Positions 35,627 to 44,580 of a stretch of 64,000 nt of DNA are shown piece after piece. The notes under the pieces were generated by a model. It saw only the letters and a list, made by a program, of their open reading frames with translations, had not been told where the DNA came from and ran no database searches. Where the stretch lies: NCBI RefSeq assembly GCF_023347235.1, contig NZ_CP094467.1, positions 1,550,001 to 1,614,000 of the forward strand. The letters are read 5' to 3'. Each line of letters opens with the position of its first letter. The first letter of the stretch is position 1. The translations under genes and the position numbers were made by a program. This DNA is from Faecalibacterium sp. I4-1-79 (GTDB lineage Bacteria; Bacillota; Clostridia; Oscillospirales; Ruminococcaceae).

Positions 35627-35731
35627 AGTAAAGTATGGATCGTGCGGCGTGTGTTCTCTGGCAGGGGCATACCGCAAAAGACGAGCCATAGAATCGGGTA
35701 ATAGGAAGTACTATAAAGGAGTGTGTTTTCA

Positions 35732-37012
35732 ATGGCAAATTATCACGAGATGGATCGCGCTGCGCTGACCGCTGAAAAGGCAGCGCTGGAACAGGCTTAT
35801 AAAGAGTTTCAGGCAAAGGGTCTGAAGCTGAACATGGCACGCGGTAAGCCCGGCCCCCACCAGATGGATCTGGCAATGGACCTGCTGAAGATGACCGACT
35901 ACACCACGGATGCAGGCACCGATGCCCGCAACTACGGCGAGCTGGAGGGTCTGAGCGAGGCACGCGCCCTGTTTGCAGATGTGTTCGGCGTAAAGCCCAA
36001 CGAGGTATTCGTGGGCGGCAACTCCAGCCTGCAGCTGATGTACAACCTCATCAACATCGGCTATGTGTTCGGCTTCCCGGAGTCTCCCTGCCCCTGGTCT
36101 CAGGTGGAGAAGCGCAAGTTCCTCTGCCCGGTGCCCGGCTATGACCGTCACTTTGCTATTACCGAGGAGTTCGGCTTTGAGCTCATCAGCGTGCCCATGA
36201 CCCCTAACGGCCCCGATATGGACGTTGTGGAAAAGCTGGTGGCTGAGGACGATACCATCAAGGGTATCTGGTGCGTGCCGCAGTACTCCAACCCCGATGG
36301 CTACACCTACAGCGATGAGACCATCGAGCGCTTTGCCAAGATGAAGACCGCCGCCCCGGATTTCAAGATCTTCTGGGATGAGGCCTACATCGTCCACCAC
36401 CTGACCGAGGAGATCATCGAGACCCCCGTTCTGCTGAATGTGAGCAAGAAGTACGGCACGCAGGATCGCGTGTTTATGTTCACTTCCACCAGCAAAATCA
36501 CCTTCCCGGGTGCCGGTGTTTCTGCCATTGCATGCAGCGACAACAGCATGAAGTATATGTGCAAGCGCTTTTCAGTGATGATCATCAGCTACGATAAGAT
36601 GAACCAGCTGCGCCATGTCCGCTTCCTGAAGAACAAGGAGGGCGTTCTGGCACACATGGCAAAGCACCGCCGCCGTCTGGTGCCCTGCTTCGATGCCGTC
36701 AAGACCGCCTTTGCCGCCAACCTCACCCCCTGCGGCGATATTGCCCACTGGACCAACCCCAAGGGCGGCTACTTCATCAGCCTGTATGTCATGCCCGGCT
36801 GCGCCAAGCGCGTGGCAGAACTGTGTAAGGATGCAGGTCTGGTGCTGACCGGTGCAGGCTCTGCTTATCCGTACCACAAGGACCCGCAGGATTCTCATCT
36901 GCGCATTGCCCCCACTTACCCCAGTCTGGACGAGGTGGAGACCGCTTCCGAGCTGCTGTGCGTCTGCGTGCGTCTGGCCGTTGTGGAAAAGCTGCTGGCT
37001 GATATGGCCTAA
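35732..37012 (+). CDS. aspartate aminotransferase-like enzyme (type Ic, PLP)
   Basis: A 426-residue fold-type I pyridoxal-phosphate enzyme. The N-terminus NMARGKPGPHQMDLAM and DARNYGELEGLSEARALFA match the group of aspartate aminotransferases known as type Ic. The cofactor-binding lysine is in TSTSKITFPGAG (about residue 257), after an aspartate in WDEAYIVHHL. The C-terminal GGYFISLYV and LRIAPTYPS carry the substrate arginine. It probably exchanges amino groups between aspartate/glutamate and their 2-oxo acids. The ATG at 35732 is preceded by AAAGGAG, and a strong promoter lies 100 bases upstream. The gene stands alone. Confidence 0.88.
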   Translation: MANYHEMDRAALTAEKAALEQAYKEFQAKGLKLNMARGKPGPHQMDLAMDLLKMTDYTTDAGTDARNYGELEGLSEARALFADVFGVKPNEVFVGGNSSLQLMYNLINIGYVFGFPESPCPWSQVEKRKFLCPVPGYDRHFAITEEFGFELISVPMTPNGPDMDVVEKLVAEDDTIKGIWCVPQYSNPDGYTYSDETIERFAKMKTAAPDFKIFWDEAYIVHHLTEEIIETPVLLNVSKKYGTQDRVFMFTSTSKITFPGAGVSAIACSDNSMKYMCKRFSVMIISYDKMNQLRHVRFLKNKEGVLAHMAKHRRRLVPCFDAVKTAFAANLTPCGDIAHWTNPKGGYFISLYVMPGCAKRVAELCKDAGLVLTGAGSAYPYHKDPQDSHLRIAPTYPSLDEVETASELLCVCVRLAVVEKLLADMA

Positions 37013-37034
37013 GGCTTGAAATAATTTGTATATT

Positions 37035-37075
37035 CTCCTCTGCGGGGCTCTTTGCAGGGCTGGCAGGGGAGTTTT
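37035..37075 (+). terminator. terminator after the aminotransferase gene
   Basis: CTCCTCTGC (37035-37043) pairs with GCAGGGGAG (37063-37071), one G-T pair, followed by TTTTATC. Confidence 0.6.
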
Positions 37076-37077
37076 AT

Positions 37078-37172
37078 CACAGAAAGGTCGGCACGACGGC
37101 TGCTCTGTGAGGAGAGGAACCGTCGGCAAAACTTGCGGTTCACAACAAAAACGGCTGCGGCTGCACAGCCGC
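37078..37172 (+). ncRNA. structured leader region of secDF
   Basis: Three successive hairpins lie between the terminator and the ribosome site: CACAGA/TCTGTG (37078-37109, with an inner GTCG/CGAC), AACC..GCAA/TTGC.GGTT (37118-37140) and GCGGCT/AGCCGC (37157-37172). No promoter was found between terminator and leader. Confidence 0.4.
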
Positions 37173-37194
37173 CGCTTTTGGAGGTTCCCGACTT

Positions 37195-39528
37195 ATGAAA
37201 ACAAAAGGCAAAGCATGGCAGCTGGTCGTTACCGCGCTGCTGATCGTTGTGTTTGTCTACACCGCCTTTTTTGGCGTGGCTGCAAAATACGGCGATGTGA
37301 CCACCACCTATATCAAGGGTGCAAAGGATATCCGCTTTGGTGTGGATATCAAGGGCGGCGTCAACGTCACCTTTGTGCCCTCGGATGGCTACGATGCAAC
37401 GGACGAGCAGCTGGATGCCGCCCGTCTGGTCATCGAGAACCGTCTGGTCGCGTTGAACGTGACCGACTACGAGCTATATGTGGACAACAACTCCGACAGC
37501 CTGATTCTGGAATTCCCGTGGCAGTCCGGCGAGACGGATTTTGACCCCGAGTCTGCCATTCAGGAGATCGGCACCACTGCCTACCTGACCTTCCGTGAGG
37601 GAGCCAGCAAGGACGGCGAGCTGATTTTGGACGGCTCCATGGTCGAAAGCGCCTCGGCGCAGTACGGCGCTGTGAGCAACGGCGGCAGCTCTGAGTATTA
37701 CGTTGCCCTTAAGTTCACCACCGAGGGTGCCAAGGCCTTTGGCGATGCTACCACCAAACTGGCCGCCGATAAGGGCAGCATCAGCATCTGGCTGGACGAC
37801 GAGAACGTGAGCACCGCCACCGTCAACACCGCCATTACCGATGGACAGGCTATCATCACCAGCTCGGCGTCCAATCCCTTTACGCAGGATGCCGTGGTCA
37901 AGATGGCACGCCAGATCAACTCCGGTGCACTGCCCTTTGCTTTGAGCGTGGACAGCTACTCCACCGTAAGCCCCAGTCTGGGCGAAAACAGCCTTGGCGC
38001 CATGGTGCTGGCCGGCCTGATCGCTTTTGCCCTCATCGTGGTGTTCATGACGGTGCTGTACCGTCTGCCGGGCTTTCTGGCCTGCATCGCGCTGGCCGGT
38101 CAGGTGGCGGCTACGCTGGCCTTTGTATCCGGCTATTTCCCGGTGTTTGAAAGCTTTACCCTGACCTTGCCCGGTATTGCAGGTATCATTCTGGCTATCG
38201 GTATGGGTGTGGATGCCAACGTTATCACCGCCGAGCGCATCAAGGAGGAGCTGAAAAACGGCAAATCTCTGGACGGCGCGCTGAAGAGCGGCTTTGCCCG
38301 CGGCCTGACCCCTATCATTGACGGCAACGTGACCATCGTCATCGTGGCCATTGTGCTCATGGGTGCCTTCGGCCCCTCGGATGGCCTGTTTGCCAAGGCA
38401 CTGCACTTTGTGTTCTTCGCCTTCGGACCCTCTACCGCAGGCACCATCTACGCCTTCGGCTATACGCTGCTTACCGGCGTGCTGCTGAACTTCGTGTTTG
38501 GCGTATTCGCTACCCGTGTCATGATCCGCGGCGCAGCTGCCATCAAGGCACTGCGCAATCCGTGGCTGTACGGTGCTGCAAAGCCCGGGCAGGAGAAGGC
38601 AGAAAAGAAGCCGGTGGATTTCGTATCCCTGCGCAAAAAGTTCCTGACCTTCTCCGCCTGCCTGATGGCAGTCATCCTGCTGTGCGCCGCAGTGTTCGGT
38701 GTGCATCTGGATACCGAGTTCACCGGCGGTGCTATGGTTACCCTGTCCTACGAGGGCAGCTTTGACCAAGCCGCTGTGCAAAAGACCGCTGCTGCTGCGC
38801 TGGAAAACACCGGTCTGACCCTGCAGACCGGCGAGAACGTAGCCACCGGCGACCAGACTTTAAAGATCTCCATGCCCGGCACCGAGACTGTGACCACCGA
38901 GCAGGTGGAGAACCTGCTGGATTCCTTGAATGAGAACTACCCGGATAACCAGTTTGCCCAGCTGTCCCTGAGCAATGTCAGCGCAGCCATGGGCACCAAG
39001 TTCCTGCAGAAGAGTCTGGTAGCTGTGGTGTTTGCACTGGTGCTCATTCTGTTGTATATCGCCCTGCGCTTCAAGAACATCGGCGGTCTGACCGGCGGTA
39101 TGATGGCAGTGCTGGCGCTGGTCAACGACCTGATGGTGGTGTTTGGCACCTTTGTGCTGCTGCGCACCGCACTGGACGGCAACTTTATCGCCGCCATGCT
39201 CACCATCCTCGGCTACTCCATTAACGATACCGTTGTGGTGTACGACCGTATCCGTGAGAACCGCGCTCTTATGGGCAAAAAGGGCAGCTTTGAGGAGCTG
39301 GTCAACCAGTCGGTCAACCAGTCTGCCCGCCGTACCCTGATCACCACCATCACCACCGTGATGGCACTGGGTGTGATGTGCATCGTGGCAAAGCTCTATG
39401 GTCTGGACAGCATCTTTACCTTTGCATTCCCCCTGATGATGGGTATGATCAGCGGTGTGTACACCTCTCTGTGCGTTTCCACCTCGGCATGGGTGCTGTG
39501 GAGCGAGCGCAGCAAAAAGAAAAACTGA
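37195..39528 (+). CDS. secDF: SecD-SecF fusion translocase subunit
   Basis: SecDF uses the proton gradient to assist Sec-dependent export. This single 777-residue polypeptide joins SecD and SecF. The first half has one N-terminal membrane helix, the large extracytoplasmic P1 domain with [13 protein letters not shown], and five further helices with [18 protein letters not shown]. The second half begins near residue 480 with another helix and [12 protein letters not shown], and ends with [19 protein letters not shown]. Twelve membrane segments are expected. The fusion is known in Firmicutes. GGAGG lies upstream of the ATG. nrdR follows after 16 bases. Confidence 0.96.
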   Translation: MKTKGKAWQLVVTALLIVVFVYTAFFGVAAKYGDVTTTYIKGAKDIRFGVDIKGGVNVTFVPSDGYDATDEQLDAARLVIENRLVALNVTDYELYVDNNSDSLILEFPWQSGETDFDPESAIQEIGTTAYLTFREGASKDGELILDGSMVESASAQYGAVSNGGSSEYYVALKFTTEGAKAFGDATTKLAADKGSISIWLDDENVSTATVNTAITDGQAIITSSASNPFTQDAVVKMARQINSGALPFALSVDSYSTVSPSLGENSLGAMVLAGLIAFALIVVFMTVLYRLPGFLACIALAGQVAATLAFVSGYFPVFESFTLTLPGIAGIILAIGMGVDANVITAERIKEELKNGKSLDGALKSGFARGLTPIIDGNVTIVIVAIVLMGAFGPSDGLFAKALHFVFFAFGPSTAGTIYAFGYTLLTGVLLNFVFGVFATRVMIRGAAAIKALRNPWLYGAAKPGQEKAEKKPVDFVSLRKKFLTFSACLMAVILLCAAVFGVHLDTEFTGGAMVTLSYEGSFDQAAVQKTAAAALENTGLTLQTGENVATGDQTLKISMPGTETVTTEQVENLLDSLNENYPDNQFAQLSLSNVSAAMGTKFLQKSLVAVVFALVLILLYIALRFKNIGGLTGGMMAVLALVNDLMVVFGTFVLLRTALDGNFIAAMLTILGYSINDTVVVYDRIRENRALMGKKGSFEELVNQSVNQSARRTLITTITTVMALGVMCIVAKLYGLDSIFTFAFPLMMGMISGVYTSLCVSTSAWVLWSERSKKKN

Positions 39529-39544
39529 GGCGGAGGAACAAACG

Positions 39545-40012
39545 ATGAAGTGCCCTTATTGCGGTGCGGAGGAATCCAAGGTGATCGACTCCCGCCCGAC
39601 TGAAGATAACGAGCGCATCCGCCGCCGCCGCGAGTGCCTGAACTGCCACATGCGTTTTACCACCTACGAGGTGGTGGAAACAGTGCCGCTGGTGGTCATC
39701 AAAAAGGATAACTCCCGCGAACCCTTTGACCGGCAGAAGCTGTTCAACGCCATGCTGCGCGCCTGTGCCAAGCGTCCTGTCAGCTACGAAACGCTGGAAC
39801 GTGCTGTCAGCAGCATCGAGCAGTCCCTGTTCAGTTCCTACGACCGCGAGATCCCCAGCGTGCGCATCGGCGAGCTGACCATGGAGGAACTGAAAAAGAT
39901 CGACGAGGTGGCCTATATCCGCTTTGCCTCGGTCTACCGCCAGTTTGCGGACGTGGAAAGCTTCCTTGACGAACTGAAAAAGCTTGTGGGCGACCGCAAG
40001 GAAAACCAGTAA
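39545..40012 (+). CDS. nrdR: transcriptional repressor NrdR
   Basis: NrdR represses ribonucleotide reductase genes in response to ATP/dATP. The 155-residue protein has the N-terminal zinc ribbon with two CxxC pairs ([15 protein letters not shown] and CLNCHMRF) and the ATP-cone domain (about 50-135) beginning [22 protein letters not shown] lies nine bases before the ATG. It is coupled to secDF by a short gap and followed by a perfect terminator. No ribonucleotide reductase gene or NrdR box was seen in this window. Confidence 0.96.
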   Translation: MKCPYCGAEESKVIDSRPTEDNERIRRRRECLNCHMRFTTYEVVETVPLVVIKKDNSREPFDRQKLFNAMLRACAKRPVSYETLERAVSSIEQSLFSSYDREIPSVRIGELTMEELKKIDEVAYIRFASVYRQFADVESFLDELKKLVGDRKENQ

Positions 40013-40023
40013 ACTATAATTTA

Positions 40024-40065
40024 AGACCGAGAGATGCTTTTGGGTGTCTCTCGGTCTGTTTTTGT
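40024..40065 (+). terminator. terminator after nrdR
   Basis: AGACCGAGAGA (40024-40034) and TCTCTCGGTCT (40047-40057) form a perfect 11-base stem, followed by GTTTTTGTT. Confidence 0.9.
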
Positions 40066-40069
40066 TGTG

Positions 40070-40107
40070 AAAAAATTGCTTGTCGCGGCCCGTAGGACGC
40101 GACAAGC
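40070..40107 (-). terminator. second minus-strand hairpin terminator downstream of DUF421-DUF4363
   Basis: GCTTGTCGCG (40078-40087) and CGCGACAAGC (40098-40107) form a perfect stem. On the minus strand it is followed by AATTTTTT (40070-40077). It backs up the terminator at 40189-40224. Confidence 0.7.
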
Positions 40108-40188
40108 GTAAAAAATAAATATAGTCTTTCCGCTGATAATATCCAGAGCGTAAGCGGAGAATATTCAAAATGGTTATCTCCCCCCCCC

Positions 40189-40231
40189 AAAAAAAAGACA
40201 CTGCACGAAACACTGTGCAGTGTCCTTTTTT
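40189..40231 (-). terminator. bidirectional terminator after DUF4363, beside a C9-A8 tract
   Basis: GACACTGCAC (40197-40206) pairs with GTGCAGTGTC (40215-40224). A T run follows in both directions: A8 at 40189-40196 and T at 40225-40231. Beside it lies C9 (40180-40188). The remaining bases 40108-40179 hold nothing recognisable. Confidence 0.85.
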
Positions 40232-40238
40232 GTTCATC

Positions 40239-40607
40239 TTAAACCAGCCGTCGGGCAAGCCACTCCAGCCGCTCCACCTCTACCTGTGCGCGGCGCAGCT
40301 CGCCCAGCGCCTCCTCGGTGGCTTGCTGCTCAAGGTATCCGTCTGCCGCCCGCAGCGCGGCTTCCAGTTCCGTGTAGTCGGCCGTGCGCAGCAGATGGCT
40401 CATAGTTTCCCGCATGGTGTCGCACAGCTCTGCACCCTCGGCAAGTGCCTGCCGCGCGGTGGCAAAGTCCTTCTGCCGTACAGCCTCAAGAGCACAGTCC
40501 AAGTCAGCTGAGATGTCCTGTGCAAAGCCCTGCACCCGTCCGCTGCTGTAAAGAGATATCCCCAGCAGCGCCGCCACGATCAGGATACACGCATAGATCC
40601 GCTTCAT
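40239..40607 (-). CDS. DUF4363 family protein
   Basis: A 122-residue protein with an N-terminal signal anchor (about residues 4-20) and a helical extracytoplasmic domain rich in Ala, Leu and Glu. Members of DUF4363 regularly lie next to DUF421 genes in clostridia; their function is unknown. The ATG at 40605-40607 is preceded by GGAGG and lies inside the DUF421 stop (ATGA overlap), so a longer reading is unlikely. The pair diverges from the germinant-receptor-like operon, which hints at a spore or envelope role, but nothing in the sequence proves it. Confidence 0.75.
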   Translation of the reverse strand: MKRIYACILIVAALLGISLYSSGRVQGFAQDISADLDCALEAVRQKDFATARQALAEGAELCDTMRETMSHLLRTADYTELEAALRAADGYLEQQATEEALGELRRAQVEVERLEWLARRLV

Positions 40608-41296
40608 CGTTTTCCTCCCGGCTGACGGCCTTCCTTTTTCAGCAGAAAATAGTCCTCGGTCTCGTTGCCGATAAGCAGTAAAATCTCCTGTGGCAGCACC
40701 GTGTTTGCCGTGGCGGTGCGTTCCAGCCACGCACGGTCCTTGCCGCACCAGTGCAGATTATCCTCCAGCACCTGTCCGTCCAGCACAAAGGGAATGGTGG
40801 CCTGTGTCTGCTGTACTTTCAACTGTAAATCGGAGAGGGTGGCTGCTTCCTGCTCCGGGCGCAGCGCCGCCGACAGCGTGCCGTTTGTTTCAATGACAGC
40901 GTAGGATACCCTGCGCGGGTCAAAGATATCCTTGCCGCGCAGCGCCTCCATCAGGTCTGCGGTGGTCAGCCGCAGCATCCGCAAAGCGTTTTGATCGATC
41001 TTTCCGTCCAGAATCACCGTTTTGGGACGCCCGGAGAGAAAATTGAAGAACTTCTGGCTGCGGAAGCTCACCACTGAACCCAGCAGCTCCAGCGCCGCAA
41101 TAAGAAATAGCGGGATCAGACTGGCAGTGATGGGCACATCTTCTGATTCAATGGAGATGGATGCCAGATTGGAGATCAGGATGGTGGATACCAGCTCCTC
41201 CGGCTGCAATTCTCCCAGCTGGCGCTTGCCCATCAGCCGCATGGCAAACAAAACGCAGAGATACAAAATAATAGTGCGGCAAAGCAGCAGTTTCAT
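40604..41296 (-). CDS. DUF421 (YetF-type) membrane protein
   Basis: A 230-residue protein with three N-terminal membrane helices (about residues 4-22, 30-50 and 60-80) and a cytoplasmic DUF421 domain. The family motifs MRLMGKRQLGELQPEELV and GRPKTVILDGKIDQNAL are clear. DUF421 proteins such as YetF are linked to spore and envelope functions in Bacillus, but no activity is defined. The ATG at 41294-41296 has a GGAGGG upstream. It overlaps DUF4363 by four bases. The divergent gerA-type gene starts 76 bases away, so the two units may share regulatory sites. Confidence 0.88.
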   Translation of the reverse strand: MKLLLCRTIILYLCVLFAMRLMGKRQLGELQPEELVSTILISNLASISIESEDVPITASLIPLFLIAALELLGSVVSFRSQKFFNFLSGRPKTVILDGKIDQNALRMLRLTTADLMEALRGKDIFDPRRVSYAVIETNGTLSAALRPEQEAATLSDLQLKVQQTQATIPFVLDGQVLEDNLHWCGKDRAWLERTATANTVLPQEILLLIGNETEDYFLLKKEGRQPGGKR

Positions 41297-41372
41297 GCAC
41301 AAACCCTCCCGGTGCGGTGTGCGCGCGTATTCCGTTGCGGCAAAGCGGGTATACTGCACACACAAAGGAGTG

Positions 41373-42839
41373 ATGGATGTGCAGCAGCTTTCGCAAAGCC
41401 TTGCGGAAAACCTGTCCGCGCTTGATGCTAGGTTTGGCAAATCGGCAGATTATTATGCGAAGAAGATCGTTTTGTACGGCTGCCCGGGGTGCATCGTAAT
41501 GTTTGACGGCATGGCAAGCTTGGATTCGCTCTGGGAGCTGTTGCTGGACGCCGCCGGGCGGCAGTCTGCTTCTGTCCGCCTTACCGGTGCACAGGCCTAT
41601 GCGCATATCCTGCACGGCTCGGCGTTTCCGGCCGAGAGCACTCCGGTGCAGGATATGCCGCAGCTCGTAGCGCGGCTGACGGCGGGCATGGCGGTGCTGC
41701 TTTTAGAGGGCTGCAGCAGCGGTATCGTTTTTTCGGTACAGGGGCTCAAGTTCCGCTCCGTAGAAGAACCATCCGCCGAGGGCAACCTGCGCGGCAGCAG
41801 GGAAGGCTTTACCGACCTTCTGCGGGTGAACCTGAGCCTTCTGCGCCGCCTTGTCCGTACCGATACCCTTATGCAGGAGGCTGCACAGGCGCACACTTGC
41901 TGCAATACCGAGTACGCTCTTTGCTACTGCAAGGACCGTGCCGACCCCGCCATGGTGCGCCGGGTGCGCGCCATTTTGCAAAGCGCACGGCCGGAGCTGC
42001 TGCTGGATTCCAGCTATTTTGTACCGTGGCTGCTGCCCGGCAAGGCGCGGCTGTTCACCCCGGTGCACTACACCGAGCGCCCGGCGGTCGCTGCCGCAAA
42101 GCTCTGCGAGGGCAAGCTGGTAATTTTGGTCAACGGCAGCCCCTCAGCACTGGTGCTGCCCGCGCTGTTCAGCGAGCAGTTCGAATGTCTGGACGACTAT
42201 GCCTCTACAGCTGCCTTTTCCTCTTTTCTGCGGGTGCTGAAGTACGTTTCCTTTTATCTTACGGTGTTTTTGCCGGGGGTGTTTGTGTGCGTGGCGGTGT
42301 ATCTGCCGGAGCTGCTGCCCCCGCAGCTGCTGTATAAGATCGAAGCAGCCGAAAAGGCCACCCCGCTGCCCCTGTTTGCCGAGATGCTGCTGGTGATCCT
42401 GATCTTAGAGATCATCCGGGAGGCCGGGCTGCGGATGCCGCAGTCACTGGGGCACTCGGTCAGTCTGGTGTCGGCGCTCATCATTGGCGATGCCGCCATT
42501 GCCACCGGGCTCATGAGCACCCCGGTCATCTTTGTTGCAAGTATTACCGCCATTGCAGTCTTTGTCACCCCGGGCCTGTACGAGCCTGCCACCCTGCTGC
42601 GCATCGGCACGGTGCTGCTGGCGGGGCTTGCCGGACCGGTAGGGCTGGCAGCGGCGTTTTTCGGCTTTCTGCTCAGCATCGTCAGCACCGAAGCATTGGG
42701 TGTGCCGTATCTTGCGCCGCACCCCTTCCCGCAGCAGCCGTTCTCTGAGGACGGCGTTCTGCGCCGCAACTACCGACAGCTGTCCCGGCACGGGTTCAAT
42801 ATCTGGCAAAAACGGGAGAGGGGGAGAAAGCAGTCATGA
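41373..42839 (+). CDS. GerA-type spore germinant receptor subunit A
   Basis: A 488-residue protein of the GerAA/GerBA/SpoVAF family, which form germinant receptors in the inner spore membrane. A soluble N-terminal half (about 1-265) is followed by membrane helices. The most conserved block of the family is present: MPQSLGHSVSLVSALIIGDA (about 350) and then VIFVASITAIAVFVTPG. The length is normal. AAAGGAG lies only two bases before the ATG at 41373; the in-frame GTG at 41379 would give better spacing, so the first codon is uncertain. It overlaps the next gene by ATGA. The presence of an intact A subunit is notable for a lineage regarded as asporogenous. Confidence 0.87.
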   Translation: MDVQQLSQSLAENLSALDARFGKSADYYAKKIVLYGCPGCIVMFDGMASLDSLWELLLDAAGRQSASVRLTGAQAYAHILHGSAFPAESTPVQDMPQLVARLTAGMAVLLLEGCSSGIVFSVQGLKFRSVEEPSAEGNLRGSREGFTDLLRVNLSLLRRLVRTDTLMQEAAQAHTCCNTEYALCYCKDRADPAMVRRVRAILQSARPELLLDSSYFVPWLLPGKARLFTPVHYTERPAVAAAKLCEGKLVILVNGSPSALVLPALFSEQFECLDDYASTAAFSSFLRVLKYVSFYLTVFLPGVFVCVAVYLPELLPPQLLYKIEAAEKATPLPLFAEMLLVILILEIIREAGLRMPQSLGHSVSLVSALIIGDAAIATGLMSTPVIFVASITAIAVFVTPGLYEPATLLRIGTVLLAGLAGPVGLAAAFFGFLLSIVSTEALGVPYLAPHPFPQQPFSEDGVLRRNYRQLSRHGFNIWQKRERGRKQS

Positions 42840-43624
42840 AACAGCACACAGAACGTTTTACCCCGGCGGCGCTGACGCTCAGCGTGGTCACCACAGCACT
42901 GGCAGACGGCATCCCGCAGAGCGTCCCGGTGCGTCGGGCGCTGTGGCTGGGCGCAGTCAGCACGGTGTGCCTGTGCATTCTTTCGGCGCTGGCAGCAGCG
43001 GCGCTGCGGGATAAAGCACCCTCCTTGGCGGTACGGCTGGCACTGACAGCCGGCTTTTTTATGGGACTGGTGCACACCCTCGTGCAGGCACAAGGGCTGT
43101 GCACGGCAGAGTTTTCCTCCATGGCGCTGCTGGGCTTTCTGCCGCTGCTGCTCTGGGCGGGGTGGCGCATCCGTCCCGCAAGCTGGAATGCCTCGGCGCG
43201 GGTGCTGTGGTGGTTTGTAGCCGTGGGCGGCGTGGTCTGTCTGCTGGGGCTTGCCGGTCAACTGCACTGGTACCGGCTGTTCACCACGACACAGCCGGCC
43301 GCAGCAGGCTGTAGCGTGCCGGTCTACGCAGAATACTTTGCCGGAGCCCTTCTGTGCAGCGCCCGGTCGGCGCGCCGCACGGTCTGGTTGCCGGTATGGG
43401 GCTTTGCGGTGCAGGCGGCGGCTTTGATGGGCAGTGCTTTGCTGTTTGGCAGCGGCGCATACCCTCGGCTGGAGCTGCTGCGGGCGTGGAGCAGCGGAAG
43501 CTTTTCCCGCATGGATGCGCTGCTTTTGCTGCTGTGGCTGCTGTGTGCCGTCTACCGGGCGTCCATGCTGTGCACTGCCATCCGCTTGCTTTGGCAGCAG
43601 CCGGAAGCCGAGGTGCAGCCATGA
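42836..43624 (+). CDS. GerB-type membrane protein, shortened or diverged
   Basis: A 262-residue protein with about seven to eight membrane segments, at the place where germinant-receptor operons encode subunit B. Typical B subunits have about 360 residues and ten helices, so this one is short. The C-terminal part is most like the family: the LELLRAWSSGSFSRMDALLLLLW stretch is reminiscent of the conserved region around RIE in GerAB. The start overlaps gerA by ATGA and its stop overlaps the next start. The assignment rests on position, topology and this segment, so it is moderate. Confidence 0.6.
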   Translation: MKQHTERFTPAALTLSVVTTALADGIPQSVPVRRALWLGAVSTVCLCILSALAAAALRDKAPSLAVRLALTAGFFMGLVHTLVQAQGLCTAEFSSMALLGFLPLLLWAGWRIRPASWNASARVLWWFVAVGGVVCLLGLAGQLHWYRLFTTTQPAAAGCSVPVYAEYFAGALLCSARSARRTVWLPVWGFAVQAAALMGSALLFGSGAYPRLELLRAWSSGSFSRMDALLLLLWLLCAVYRASMLCTAIRLLWQQPEAEVQP

Positions 43625-44580
43625 GAAAACAGAAATCTTGCAAGCCGCTGCTGTATTTGCTGTTGACGGGGTGGTGCTTTTTGTTCCTGCGCTGCGAAAG
43701 CACCGAGAAAAGCATGGTGCGGGCGGTGTATCTGGCACAGACCGAACAGGGGTATCAGGCAGGGCTGCTCTATCAGGCACCGCAGGCCGCCGCCGATGCC
43801 GCCGATGCCTCTGCCGCATTGCAGTTTGTGCAGGCAGAGGGCCAAACGATGGAGCGGGCACTGGATGCGGCAGAGCAGGCACTGCCCCAAACCGCAAGCT
43901 ATCGCCTGTGTGATTACCTGCTGCTGCCAAAAGCGGAAGAGCCATTACTAACAGAGTACGAGCAGCTGGTGCTGCGGCGCGGCTGCGGACGCACGGCGGC
44001 AAGGCTGCTTTGCGCAGAAGGAGAGATAGACCACCTTGCCACACGGGCCGCCCTGCCGGATGCTCTGATGGCACAGCTAAAGGCTGCCGCGCCCACCGCG
44101 CCCCGTCTGTATCAGCACACAGAGCCGGGGCTTCTGCCTGTTCTCCGGTGGAGCGCGGAAGAGGTGACGATACAGGAGGGCGGCGTTCTGCATACCGTGG
44201 CGGCTAATATACCCTTGTCCCCGGAGCAGGCCGAGGTTTTCCGGCTGCTTGCCGGGCAGGGTGGCACCCGGCAGCTCTGGCTGGAAGGGGAGCGCATCGG
44301 CATCCGGCGCTGCACCGTTTCGGTCACCCTGCAAAAGGGGCAGGTGCTTGTGCGGCTGGACTGCCAACGTGCCGCCCACAGCCCATTGCCCACGCAGGCG
44401 CAGCAGCAACAGCTTGCGGCGCAGTGTGCCGCGCTTTTGCAAAGCTGCTGGCAGCAGGGCGTGGATGCGCTACACCTGCAGGCCCGGGCAACGCTGCGGG
44501 ATGGCAGCGGCGCAAACTTTGACCCAACAAAAAACGCCTGCCCGCAATGGCGGACAGACGTGCATTTCATGCTGTATTAA
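43621..44580 (+). CDS. GerC-type germinant receptor lipoprotein
   Basis: A 319-residue protein at the place of subunit C. A short basic N-terminus and a hydrophobic stretch (about 8-24) end in FLRC, a plausible lipobox-like site with Cys25, although arginine before the cysteine is unusual. The late segment CWQQGVDALHLQARATLRDG resembles the conserved GVDxFGxG-type end of GerAC proteins. It is somewhat shorter than the usual ~370 residues. It is coupled to the B gene by ATGA. Its stop shares the bases TTAA with the stop of the convergent phoR gene, with no terminator between them. Confidence 0.6.
   Translation: MRKQKSCKPLLYLLLTGWCFLFLRCESTEKSMVRAVYLAQTEQGYQAGLLYQAPQAAADAADASAALQFVQAEGQTMERALDAAEQALPQTASYRLCDYLLLPKAEEPLLTEYEQLVLRRGCGRTAARLLCAEGEIDHLATRAALPDALMAQLKAAAPTAPRLYQHTEPGLLPVLRWSAEEVTIQEGGVLHTVAANIPLSPEQAEVFRLLAGQGGTRQLWLEGERIGIRRCTVSVTLQKGQVLVRLDCQRAAHSPLPTQAQQQQLAAQCAALLQSCWQQGVDALHLQARATLRDGSGANFDPTKNACPQWRTDVHFMLY

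Noticed and set aside
40078-40224. The two hairpins at 40.08 and 40.2 kb as ends of an insertion sequence or MITE
   Set aside because: Their arms differ from each other, there is no target duplication, and each fits a terminator with a T run.
41325-41360. A sporulation sigma factor (sigma-F/G) promoter ahead of gerA
   Set aside because: GTATT and GGGTATACT lie at a suggestive distance but do not match the consensus closely; a sigma-A -10 TATACT is equally good, with a poor -35.
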